In this document: piece by piece, positions 1 through 7,462 of the stretch | Layout: each line of letters starts with the position of its first letter | Position numbering within the stretch: position 1 is the stretch's first letter | Assembly: GCF_018613835.1 (NCBI RefSeq) | Contig: NZ_JAGGPM010000017.1 | Location: 655-64,654 of the forward strand | Direction of reading: 5' to 3' | DNA: 64,000 bases | Origin: Arthrobacter sp. ISL-5 | Lineage (GTDB): Bacteria > Actinomycetota > Actinomycetes > Actinomycetales > Micrococcaceae | Position numbers and translations under genes: made by a program | The notes under the pieces: model-generated | Told to the model about the DNA's origin: nothing | Databases searched by the model: none | Seen by the model: the letters and a program-made list of their open reading frames with translations, nothing else

Positions 1-27
1 GTCACCAGCAACGTAACTTCGGGCTAG
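1..27 (+). CDS. Possible 3' end of an upstream gene (fragment)
   Basis: The first 24 bases read as open codons (VTSNVTSG) followed by TAG, and a strong hairpin lies 47 bases further on. This fits the tail of a plus-strand gene entering from the left, convergent with the next gene. Eight codons are too few for any family call, and this could be chance. Confidence 0.2.
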   Translation, partial: VTSNVTSG

Positions 28-73
28 CGGACCACGGCTGGCGTGGCAACCTCCCGCAACGGAACCCCGCCAC

Positions 74-120
74 GACGCAGCACCGCCCGCGTACTGGCTG
101 TACGCGGGCGGTGCTGCGTC
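74..120. terminator. Strong hairpin, probable bidirectional terminator
   Basis: A perfect inverted repeat with 21-base arms (starting GACGCAGCACC and ending GGTGCTGCGTC) and a 5-base loop lies 20 bases beyond the stop codon of the minus-strand secreted protein. There is no long U tract, which is usual for high-GC actinobacterial terminators. It probably ends transcription from both sides. Confidence 0.8.
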
Positions 121-139
121 GGAACTCAGAGGATCGGGA

Positions 140-2350
140 CTACATGATGGCGTTCATGGTGTTCCAGCCCGTGCCGATCTGGGTCTTGCCGAGGAAACCG
201 GTCGCTCCGTTGCCGCGGTAGAGGGTGAGGTTTCCGTTGGCGTCGCGGGCCGTGAGGTCCATCTTGCGGTCGCCGTTGAAGTCACCCGGGCCGGCAATGG
301 TCAGGCCGTTCCAGCCGGATCCGATCTGGACCCTGCCATTGAACGATCCGAAGCCGTCGCCACGGTACAGCCACAGGTTTCCGCTGGCGTCACGGGCGGC
401 CAGGTCGGCTTTGCCGTCGCTGTTGAAGTCGCCGGGGGCCACGATGGTGTTCATGACGTTCCAGCCGGTGCCGATCTGGGCGTTGCCCATGAAGCCGCCT
501 GTTCCGTTGCCGAAGTAGAGGAACAGGTTTCCGCTGGCGTCGCGTGCGGCCAGGTCGGCCTTGCGGTCGCCGTTGAAGTCGCCGGGGGCGACGATGTTGT
601 TCAGCCCGTTCCAGCCGTTGCCGATCTGGACCCGGCCGGTGAAGCCGTTCGCGCCGTTACCGCGGTAGAGCCACAGTGCGCCGGCGGTGTCCCGGGCCAC
701 GATGTCCGCTTTGCGGTCGCCGTTGAAGTCGCCGGAGCTGACGATGGCGCTCATGACGTTCCAGCCGGTGCCGATCTGCAGCTTGGCGAGGAAACCGCCC
801 GTTCCGTTGCCGCGGTAAAGCCACAGCCGTCCACCGGCATCCCGGGACACGATATCCGCCCGGCCATCGCTGTTGAAGTCCTGAAGCTTGGGAGTGGCGG
901 CGGTTGCCGTGCTCAGCCCGATTTGCACAGTGCGGCTGGCGGCGCCGCTGACATTGCCGGCGACGTCGGTGGCCCGCACGTTGAAGACGTACGTGCCGTT
1001 GGCCTGGGCATCCCAGGTCTTGGGCGAAGCGCAGGTGGCATCCCACGTGGGGTTGCTGGGCTGCAACTGGCACTCAAACCTTGCCTGCGCCTCACCCGAG
1101 AAACTGAGCGTGGGCGTGTTGTCCAGGCTCGGCGATGACGGGAACGGCGCCGTGACCGAAACGGCCGGCGCGGTGGTGTCCACCGTAAACGTCAGCGTCG
1201 GAGAAACCAGGAACTCCGGCTGGGTGGGATCGGCCGCGAAGGCAGGATTGGCGATGCGGGACTGCACCCGGTGGACGCCCTGCGGCAGGGCCGCAAGCGT
1301 GGCGGAGTAGGCGGAGCCGGTGAGCGTAGTGGCCCGCGGGGCGCCGTCGTCGACGATCAGCTGGACGGGCCCCGAGTCGCCTGCCGGAAGCGTCCCGGTG
1401 ACGGTCGGTGTTGTCAGCCGGGTGACGTTGTCCGTCGAGGAACGGCCGGTGTCGCTGGCTGCCACCAGGTCCGGAGTTGAGGGTGCGCCGTCCGAGCCTT
1501 CCGCAATCAGGCCCTGGACGGTGAACGTGCTGACCGTGAGGGTGTCGATTCCGGGGCCGCCCGCGTCAGGTCCGGTCACGATGACGGCGTTGGTGCCGGA
1601 AGGGGCGCCTGTGACGGGCCTGGCCGTATTGATGTCGCCTATGGTTCCTGCAGGGGCGCCGTCCTGGCGGAGGAACGTGGCGGTGGATCCGGAGGCGAAG
1701 TCGCCAAGGAAGGACGCACCGACGCTGGCCCAGTCGCAGGCAGTCGTTCCGGAGGGAGTGCAGCCTTCGTCGAGGGTCACATTGATCTCACCAAGGCTCG
1801 GATCCTGGGGGTCCGGTTCTGAAGTGAACGTGTGGACGCCGTAGGGGTGGGTGATGGTGTACTGCTGGTTCGGCTGAAGATTGTTCAGCCGGAACCGCAG
1901 CCGGCCGAAGCCCATCTGGTCGCCGTCGATTACGGCTTCGTTGGCGTGGGCGGCCTCGAGGGCAGCCTCATAGAGACCGAGATTTCCCCCGCTCGCCTCG
2001 GCGTTGAACCAGAAAGCCTCATCCGGGAAGTTGTCGGGGTAGGACGCCGGCGAGTTGGGATCCGGCGGCTCGGTGAGGCACCCGCTGTTGGCCATGTAGC
2101 ACAGCTGCAGCTTGACGGTTCCGTCTGAGTACCAGGTAGGGAAGCCGTTGTCCGGATCCACGGGACCCATTCCGGCCGTTTCGGCGCCCGCCGGAACGGC
2201 GCCCAGCGGTGCCAGAGCGGCGGCCAGCAGGGCCCCTGCAGCAACAGGGGCAAGCCGGGCCGCGGCGGTCGACGTGGACCGGCGGTGGGCGGGGCCGGAG
2301 CGGCTTGTTCCGTCGGGCATCTTCGGCCGCTTCACGGATTGCGAGAACAT
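140..2350 (-). CDS. Secreted VCBS/FG-GAP repeat protein
   Basis: A 736-residue exported protein. Residues 1-57 form a long signal peptide with an Arg-rich n-region, a hydrophobic Ala/Leu core and an Ala-x-Ala-like site near AGAETA. Residues about 60-270 are a domain I cannot name, with Cys pairs (LCYMANSGC, EGCTPSGTTAC). Residues about 290-480 look like Ig-type beta-sandwich segments, with a last Cys pair. Residues 491-736 are five tandem VCBS/FG-GAP units of 47-50 residues, each starting D-F-N-x-D-x-x-x-D, a calcium-loop pattern, and predicted to close as a beta-propeller-like fold. No catalytic domain or cell-wall anchor is seen. A role in carbohydrate or surface binding is inference. The start is the ATG at 2350. 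Confidence 0.85.
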   Translation of the reverse strand: MFSQSVKRPKMPDGTSRSGPAHRRSTSTAAARLAPVAAGALLAAALAPLGAVPAGAETAGMGPVDPDNGFPTWYSDGTVKLQLCYMANSGCLTEPPDPNSPASYPDNFPDEAFWFNAEASGGNLGLYEAALEAAHANEAVIDGDQMGFGRLRFRLNNLQPNQQYTITHPYGVHTFTSEPDPQDPSLGEINVTLDEGCTPSGTTACDWASVGASFLGDFASGSTATFLRQDGAPAGTIGDINTARPVTGAPSGTNAVIVTGPDAGGPGIDTLTVSTFTVQGLIAEGSDGAPSTPDLVAASDTGRSSTDNVTRLTTPTVTGTLPAGDSGPVQLIVDDGAPRATTLTGSAYSATLAALPQGVHRVQSRIANPAFAADPTQPEFLVSPTLTFTVDTTAPAVSVTAPFPSSPSLDNTPTLSFSGEAQARFECQLQPSNPTWDATCASPKTWDAQANGTYVFNVRATDVAGNVSGAASRTVQIGLSTATAATPKLQDFNSDGRADIVSRDAGGRLWLYRGNGTGGFLAKLQIGTGWNVMSAIVSSGDFNGDRKADIVARDTAGALWLYRGNGANGFTGRVQIGNGWNGLNNIVAPGDFNGDRKADLAARDASGNLFLYFGNGTGGFMGNAQIGTGWNVMNTIVAPGDFNSDGKADLAARDASGNLWLYRGDGFGSFNGRVQIGSGWNGLTIAGPGDFNGDRKMDLTARDANGNLTLYRGNGATGFLGKTQIGTGWNTMNAIM
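143..880 (-). repeat. Five in-frame VCBS repeat units of about 150 bp
   Basis: Five consecutive units encode D-F-N-[GS]-D-[RG]-[RK]-x-D...LYRGNG...QIGxGWN. The first three are 50 codons, the fourth 49, and the last 47 before the stop. Near-identical phrases at DNA level (for example the GTTCCAGCC stretches) suggest recent duplication or gene conversion among units. Confidence 0.85.
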
Positions 2351-2535
2351 GGTGACTCCTTATGGACACTCGATTTGTGGCCCCCAGTACCTTCAAGGCC
2401 AGGTCAGGGACTCGATTCCCAACCACGTTCACGGTGAACTAAAGACCTTGGATAAAAGTCGGATAAAACCGGTGGGGAAGTGCCGGCGCGCAAGCCGCTG
2501 AGGCGGAATTCCGGGCTCCGCAAGCCGTTTAGGTC

Positions 2536-2586
2536 GGACCGCCGGGTCCGGTGCCGCTGGGGAGACGGCGCCGGACCCGGCGGTCC
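2536..2586. other. Near-perfect inverted repeat in a 515-bp divergent region
   Basis: Between the secreted-protein start (2350, minus) and the small ORF at 2866 (plus) there is no convincing gene. The region holds this hairpin (21-base arms, one mismatch, 9-base loop, GGACCGCCGGGTCC type), then GC-rich sequence. With divergent genes on both sides it has no obvious gene to terminate, so it may be a regulatory structure or the relic of a terminator. Confidence 0.5.
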
Positions 2587-2865
2587 AGGTCCGTTACCGG
2601 CGGCGGCCACCGTCCGGTTCGGGACAAGACAAGTGTGCGATTAAGGACTTGGGAATTTCCCGGGGACCGAGCGCGTCGCAGGCCCTCAAACCGCCCAGCA
2701 AGGGGGTCGGGATGGTTCTTCCCGCCCTGCGGGGGTTAGGCCATCGATTTGAGGGGGCCCAATTGGGGGTGGTGCCGAATCAGCCCCGAAGCGGCATTGG
2801 CGCCTCAGGTTTTTTCCAAGACAGGCCGGTCATGCTCTTGGCAATAAAGCGAAAGGAGCCCCGTC

Positions 2866-2973
2866 ATGCCCGTTTCCGGACGACTGGTCCTGCTGCCGGT
2901 GCTGCCAACCCGCGAAGTGGAAGCCACGGCAAGCCGGCTCGGCTCGGCAGGGATGCCCCAATGGGACAGCTAG
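2866..2973 (+). CDS. Small ORF (35 aa) upstream of and overlapping the signal peptidase gene
   Basis: The ATG at 2866 follows a strong ribosome-binding site (AAAGGAG, 8 bases upstream). It encodes 35 residues beginning MPVSGRLVLLPVLPTREVEA and ending MPQWDS. The stop (2971-2973) falls 13 bases inside the signal peptidase reading frame, as expected for translational coupling. I do not recognise the peptide. It has a short hydrophobic run (RLVLLPVLP) and could be a regulatory leader or a small membrane-associated protein. The ribosome-binding site is better than that of the downstream gene, which supports real translation. Conservation is untested. Confidence 0.5.
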   Translation: MPVSGRLVLLPVLPTREVEATASRLGSAGMPQWDS

Positions 2974-3503
2974 CCACCAAGCCGGCACGGCACCGCGAAA
3001 GCCCCGCCGGAAAATCCCGGCGGGGCGTTCGGGGAAAGAAAATCACGACGGCGGCCGTGCTGGCGGCGGTCCTGCTTGCCGCGCGCCTGTGGGTGGTGGA
3101 GCCGGTCACGGTCAGCTCGGAAAGCATGGAGCCGGCAGTGCCCCGGGGGAGCACGGTGCTGATGTTCAAACCCGGGCCGGCGCTGGGCGGACTAAGGGCG
3201 GGCGATCTTGTGGTTTTCACCAGCCCGGACGACGGGAACCCGGCAATTAAGCGCGCCGTGGCCTTCCAGGGCCAGACGGTGGCGATCGAGGACTCCGTGC
3301 TGGTGGTGGACGGCGTTCCGCAGCCCGAACCCGGCATTGACCACAGCCGCATCGACGGCACGTACTTTGGACCCGTCACGGTGCCGGCCGGTCACGTCTT
3401 TGTCCTCGGCGACAACCGGGCGGGATCCATCGACTCGCGGATCTACGGCAGCGTGCCGCTGGGAGATCTCCAGGCCACCGTGCTGTGGCCAGCCGGCCGC
3501 TAG
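2961..3503 (+). CDS. lepB: Type I signal peptidase
   Basis: Membrane-bound serine protease that removes signal peptides from exported preproteins. From the ATG at 2961 the protein is 180 aa. A basic N-terminus leads into one transmembrane segment (ITTAAVLAAVLLAARLWVV). The catalytic Ser follows in SSESMEP, the general-base Lys lies in AIKRAVA, and the signature GDNRAGSIDSR is near the C-terminus. It is a short, single-anchor enzyme of the S26 family, as in other Gram-positive bacteria. The reading frame stays open upstream to about 2649, but that extension is Arg/Pro-rich and unlike the family. The start overlaps the end of the small ORF at 2866. Confidence 0.85.
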   Translation: MGQLATKPARHRESPAGKSRRGVRGKKITTAAVLAAVLLAARLWVVEPVTVSSESMEPAVPRGSTVLMFKPGPALGGLRAGDLVVFTSPDDGNPAIKRAVAFQGQTVAIEDSVLVVDGVPQPEPGIDHSRIDGTYFGPVTVPAGHVFVLGDNRAGSIDSRIYGSVPLGDLQATVLWPAGR

Positions 3504-3618
3504 GAACTGCCGGACGGGAAACGTTAAGCGGGCGCCTGCGGCACCGAAGCTAAGTATGCTTGGAATGATGTTCCCGGCCGAAGGTGGCCGGTCCGGACAC
3601 ACTGCAGCGGAGGAAGAG

Positions 3619-4098
3619 ATGAAAGCATCCCAGTCGTTGGCCAGCAACCTTCAAAAAGTTCTCACCGACCTGATCGAGCTGCATGTCCAGGGGAAGCAGG
3701 CGCACTGGAACCTCGTGGGAACGAACTTCCGCGATCTGCACCTCCAGCTGGACGAGATCATCGCCAGCGCCCGGCAATTTGCCGACCGGACGGCCGAACG
3801 CATGCGCGCCCTCCATGCACTTCCGGACGGGCGGAGCTCCACGGTTTCCGGCGGCACCAGGCTGGAGCAGTTCCCCGCCGGGCTGACCTCGACGAAGGAC
3901 ACCGTCAAGCTCATCACGGCCAGGCTGGAGCAGACGGCCAAGACCCTGCGCGAGGTCCACGACGACGTGGATGCAGAGGACCCCACCAGCGCTGACCTGC
4001 TGCATGCCGCCATTACGCGGCTGGAGCAGCTGGCGTGGATGGTGAATGCGGAAGTCATGGCTGCCTCGGCGTCCGTGACGGCACCCGCGGAAGCCTGA
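3619..4098 (+). CDS. Dps-family ferritin-like protein
   Basis: A 159-residue four-helix ferritin-like protein of the Dps/miniferritin group. These proteins form 12-mers that oxidise and store iron with peroxide and can protect or bind DNA. The first helix carries the family pattern GKQAHWNLVGTNF, then LHLQLDEI. His, Asp and Glu of this stretch form the inter-subunit ferroxidase site in known members. A GGAGG ribosome-binding site sits 5 bases before the ATG at 3619. The same frame is open back to 3208, but that part is an antisense-like shadow of lepB. The gene is transcribed alone or leads into the acyl-CoA dehydrogenase homologue 43 bases downstream. Confidence 0.85.
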   Translation: MKASQSLASNLQKVLTDLIELHVQGKQAHWNLVGTNFRDLHLQLDEIIASARQFADRTAERMRALHALPDGRSSTVSGGTRLEQFPAGLTSTKDTVKLITARLEQTAKTLREVHDDVDAEDPTSADLLHAAITRLEQLAWMVNAEVMAASASVTAPAEA

Positions 4099-4141
4099 GC
4101 AGAATGATGAATAGGCCGTGCACCATGTCAGCGAGCTTTGA

Positions 4142-5299
4142 ATGACCCCGCCACACCGCCGCTGGCAGGCGGTCCGCATCAGCTCCTCTCCGGAGCAGCT
4201 GGCCGATCTGGACACCACCCTGGAGGCGATGGCCGCCGCCGTGGGAGACGTGCCCGCGCTCCTGGCGGCAGCCAACCAGGCAGGCCGGTTCGCGCCCAAA
4301 CCGGGAGAAGGCCAAACAGCGCGGCTTTGGGAACTATTGGCCTCCGTTGCCGCGATTGACGTGGCGGCGGGCCGCATCCTGGAACCCCATCTGGACGCCG
4401 GGGCCATACTGTCCCAGGCAGGGGCAGCTGACTCCTTCACCGGAACGTGGGGCGTCTTTGCCGCCGAAGCCCCGGGCACACGCCTCGCGGCCGTGCCCCA
4501 GTCCGGGGGCGAAGAGTCCGGAGGAGAACAGTCCGGGGGCGAAGAGTCCGGAGGAGAACAGCCTGGCGGGGTGCGCCTCAGCGGGTCCAAGCCGTGGTGC
4601 TCGCTGGCGCAATTCGTGGACCACGCCGTCGTGACGGCACACACGCAATCAGGCGGCCGGTCCGCCTTCGCCGTGGACCTCAGGGACGCCGGGGTGACTT
4701 GCGTCGATCCGGAGTGGACAAGCCGGGGCCTGCGGGAGATACCCAGCGGAACCGTCCACTTTGACCGCGTTCCGGCCGTTCCCCTGGGCGGAGAGGGCTG
4801 GTATTTCCAGCGCCCGGGCTTCGCCTGGGGCGGCATGGGAGTCGCCGCGTGCTGGCTGGGCGGCGCAGCGGCGCTGGGCCGGCAATTCAAGGCCGCCCTG
4901 ATACGGGGAGCACAGGCCCAGCGCGAACCTGACCAGGTGGCGCTCGCGAGCCTCGGCGAGGTGGACCGTACCCTCACGTCCGCCATCCAGTATCTGGCCC
5001 GGACCGCCGAACTCGTCGACGGCCGCATGCAGGGACGGGCGGAACCGCGGGAAGAACCGGGCGGCAGCCGGACCTCCGGCGCGTGGAGCGAGGCGCTCCG
5101 TGTCCGCGGGACCATTGCCGCCGCCGTCGAACGCGTCCAGCTCCTGGTGAGCCAGAACCTGGGACCCGGGCCGCTGGCGTTCGATGAGCGGTATGGCAAG
5201 TGCATGGCGGACCTGTCGCTGTACGTCCGGCAGCACCATGCCCTGCGGGACGACGCGCAGCTCGGCGCCCTCGCGCTCAAGGGCGAGCACGAGTGGTGA
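4142..5299 (+). CDS. Acyl-CoA dehydrogenase family flavoprotein
   Basis: A 385-residue homologue of acyl-CoA dehydrogenases: an N-terminal helical domain (about 1-95), a beta-barrel middle (about 96-215) and a C-terminal helical bundle. I cannot place the catalytic Glu with certainty. Its neighbours are sugar- or glycolipid-modifying enzymes rather than beta-oxidation genes, so it may oxidise or dehydrate an unusual substrate. Residues 120-143 are a low-complexity Ser-Gly-Gly-Glu insertion encoded by a 30-bp tandem repeat. The stop overlaps the next gene's start in a GTGA motif, so the two are translationally coupled. Confidence 0.7.
   Translation: MTPPHRRWQAVRISSSPEQLADLDTTLEAMAAAVGDVPALLAAANQAGRFAPKPGEGQTARLWELLASVAAIDVAAGRILEPHLDAGAILSQAGAADSFTGTWGVFAAEAPGTRLAAVPQSGGEESGGEQSGGEESGGEQPGGVRLSGSKPWCSLAQFVDHAVVTAHTQSGGRSAFAVDLRDAGVTCVDPEWTSRGLREIPSGTVHFDRVPAVPLGGEGWYFQRPGFAWGGMGVAACWLGGAAALGRQFKAALIRGAQAQREPDQVALASLGEVDRTLTSAIQYLARTAELVDGRMQGRAEPREEPGGSRTSGAWSEALRVRGTIAAAVERVQLLVSQNLGPGPLAFDERYGKCMADLSLYVRQHHALRDDAQLGALALKGEHEW
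4499..4558 (+). repeat. In-frame 30-bp tandem repeat, two perfect copies plus a partial third
   Basis: The unit beginning CAGTCCGGGGGCGAAGAG occurs at 4499-4528 and again identically at 4529-4558, followed by a partial decayed copy. Each unit is itself two related 15-bp halves and encodes Q-S-G-G-E-E-S-G-G-E. Copy number can change without breaking the frame. Confidence 0.9.
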
Positions 5300-6681
5300 G
5301 CTTTTCACACACTGACGCCGGCACGCACGAAGCGGCCTGGCAGGCTGCCGGGCTGGCCGCGCTGGGCGAATTGCCGCTGGATCCGGGCGAGCTGGCCGGA
5401 ATGACGTTCGTCCTTCTTGCCGCCCACCCGGACGACGAAACGCTCGGGGCAGGCGGGCTGCTGGCACGGCTGCAGGCCGCAGGCGCCGCAGCGGAAGTCC
5501 TGTTGTGCACGGCGGGGGAGGCGTCCCACCCGGACTCTCCGACCACCACGCCGGAGCAGCTTGCCGCCGTCCGGCTGGAAGAGTTCGGGCGCGCGATGTC
5601 CGTGCTCGGCCCGGCGGGCGGCTGGCAGTTCCTGGAGCTTGCGGACGGCCGGCTCGCCGAACACCGCGCGGACATAGCCAGGCACGTCCAAGAAGCCATT
5701 GGCCGGTACCGCGGTCCTGCCGAGCGGCTGGTGATCGTTGCTCCATTCCGCTCCGACGGGCACCCTGACCACGACACCCTTGGCGCTGTCGCGGCCGAGC
5801 TCGCGCAGGCGGGCGGCCACGGGCTGCTGGAATATCCCATCTGGTACTGGCTGTGGGCAACGCCGGAACACCCGGAGTGGCGCCGCTGGGTGCGGCTGCC
5901 GCTGGGCACCGCCGAGCAGCGGGCGAAGCAGGGTGCCCTGCGGGCCCACGCCTCGCAGCTGGAGCCGCTGTCCGAACGGCCCGGGGACGAAGTGCTCCTG
6001 GCGGACCATTTCCTGGCGCACTTTGAACGACCCTTCGAGGTGTTCTCCTGGCTTCCTCCGGCATCCGGGGCGTTGGGTGCCCGCGACGCCGAGGGCATCT
6101 TCGATGCCCTGCACCGCGGGGCCGATGACCCGTGGGGGTATGACGTCAGCTGGTATGAGCAGCGCAAGCGCGCCCTGACGCTCGGCGCGCTGCCTGAGCA
6201 GAATTACGACGCCGGGCTGGAGGTCGGGTGCTCGATCGGCACCTTGAGCGCGGAGTTGGCAGGGCGGTGCGGACGGTTGCTGGCCGTTGACGCCAGCGGC
6301 ACCGCCGTAGCCCGGGCGGCCCAGCGGCTGGCCCCTTTTGCCGGCGCCGAGGCCAGGCAGCTCACTGTGCCGCAGCAGTGGCCGGACGGCGGCTTCGACC
6401 TGATCGTGGTTTCCGAGGTGGGCTACTACCTCGCGCCGTCCGAGCTCGACGGGCTGTTCACCCGGATCGCCGGATCGCTGGCGCCTGGCGGGACCCTGCT
6501 GCTGTGCCACTGGAGGCACCCGATTTCCGGGTGGGAGCTCGACGGCGATGCCGTCCACGTGCAGGCCCGCAACCGCCTCGGGTGGCCCACGGCGGGCCTG
6601 TATCGGGAGCGTGACTTCGTGCTCGAGACGTTCCTTGCCCCGGAGCTGTTGAATGAGCCGGAGCTGTTGAATGAGGCCTGA
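5296..6681 (+). CDS. Bifunctional PIG-L family deacetylase / SAM-dependent methyltransferase
   Basis: The GTG at 5296 overlaps the upstream stop (GTGA), giving 461 residues. The N-terminal half has the LmbE/PIG-L zinc motif AAHPDDET near residue 42 and a second motif HPDHDTLG, as in N-acetylglucosaminyl deacetylases. The C-terminal half (from about 310) is a class I methyltransferase of the NodS type, with the SAM loop LEVGCSIGTLSAELA and the acidic LLAVDAS strand. It would deacetylate an N-acetyl sugar and methylate the freed amine or another group; this is inference from the fusion. The extreme C-terminus carries a duplicated ELLNE from an 18-bp repeat. The gene overlaps the next by 11 bases. 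Confidence 0.85.
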   Translation: MSFSHTDAGTHEAAWQAAGLAALGELPLDPGELAGMTFVLLAAHPDDETLGAGGLLARLQAAGAAAEVLLCTAGEASHPDSPTTTPEQLAAVRLEEFGRAMSVLGPAGGWQFLELADGRLAEHRADIARHVQEAIGRYRGPAERLVIVAPFRSDGHPDHDTLGAVAAELAQAGGHGLLEYPIWYWLWATPEHPEWRRWVRLPLGTAEQRAKQGALRAHASQLEPLSERPGDEVLLADHFLAHFERPFEVFSWLPPASGALGARDAEGIFDALHRGADDPWGYDVSWYEQRKRALTLGALPEQNYDAGLEVGCSIGTLSAELAGRCGRLLAVDASGTAVARAAQRLAPFAGAEARQLTVPQQWPDGGFDLIVVSEVGYYLAPSELDGLFTRIAGSLAPGGTLLLCHWRHPISGWELDGDAVHVQARNRLGWPTAGLYRERDFVLETFLAPELLNEPELLNEA

Positions 6682-7462
6682 GTCGGTGCGGCCGCCGATC
6701 GGCAGGGTTGAGGTGGTGATGCCTGCCCACGACGAGGAACGCCACATCGAGCACGCCCTCCACGCGCTTCAGGCGGCAGCGCAGGCGCTGGCCGAACGGC
6801 GGCCAGCAGCCGCCGTCGGAATCACCGTGGTCCTGGACCACTGCACCGACGGTTCGGCTGACATCGCCGCCCGCATAGCGGCAGCGGACCAGCGGTTCAG
6901 GGTGATCCACCAAACCTTCCGCAACGCGGGCGCCAGCAGGGCCGCCGGAGTGGCGGCCGCTCTTGGCCGCACGCGTCGGGGCCTGGAAAACCCGGGCCCG
7001 GAAAGCCCCTGCTTGGAGAGCACCTGGCTGGCCAGCACGGACGCGGATTCGCGCGTCCCGGAGAACTGGCTCTGGCGCCAGCTCGAATTGGCCGACGCCG
7101 GGTGGGACGTGGTGCTCGGGTCCGTCGAGCCAGATCCCCGCGGAATGGATCCGGAAGTCCTCCGTACATGGCGTGTCCGGCATCCCGCTGACGAGCGGCA
7201 CCCGCATGTGTACGGAGCCAACCTGGGCGTCAGGGCGTCGGCGTACCGGCTGGCCGGAGGCTTTCCGGAAATACCCTCCTCCGAGGACAGGGTCCTGGTG
7301 GGCCGGCTGCGGCGGCGCGGATTCGCGGTGCTGGCCACCGACACCACCCGCGTGGTGACATCGGGGCGGACCTCCGCGCGGGCGCCGCACGGCTTCGGAG
7401 CCTACCTGCGGACGCTGGGCGCGGAGGCCCCGGCCGAGTCAGTGGCTGTCGCGCCCGGCTGA
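6671..7462 (+). CDS. Family 2 (GT-A) glycosyltransferase
   Basis: A 263-residue GT-A fold enzyme. The N-terminal nucleotide-binding strand EVVMPAHDEERHIEHAL is followed by ITVVLDHCTDGSAD, and the metal-binding acidic motif is in LASTDADSRVP, equivalent to DxD. There is no transmembrane helix, so it is cytoplasmic. The sugar donor is unknown. It is the last gene of the acyl-CoA dehydrogenase / PIG-L / methyltransferase operon and overlaps its neighbours at both ends: 11 bases with the fusion gene and 24 bases with the convergent YihY gene. The trio likely builds or edits one glycoconjugate. Confidence 0.8.
   Translation: MRPESVRPPIGRVEVVMPAHDEERHIEHALHALQAAAQALAERRPAAAVGITVVLDHCTDGSADIAARIAAADQRFRVIHQTFRNAGASRAAGVAAALGRTRRGLENPGPESPCLESTWLASTDADSRVPENWLWRQLELADAGWDVVLGSVEPDPRGMDPEVLRTWRVRHPADERHPHVYGANLGVRASAYRLAGGFPEIPSSEDRVLVGRLRRRGFAVLATDTTRVVTSGRTSARAPHGFGAYLRTLGAEAPAESVAVAPG

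Noticed and set aside
4105..4145. Short ORF MMNRPCTMSASFE ending in ATGA at the acyl-CoA dehydrogenase start
   Set aside because: No good ribosome-binding site and only 13 codons; a chance overlap is more likely.
3550..5280. 576-residue minus-strand frame
   Set aside because: Antisense to the Dps-like and acyl-CoA dehydrogenase genes, Ser/Arg/Pro-rich, no domain; a typical high-GC shadow.
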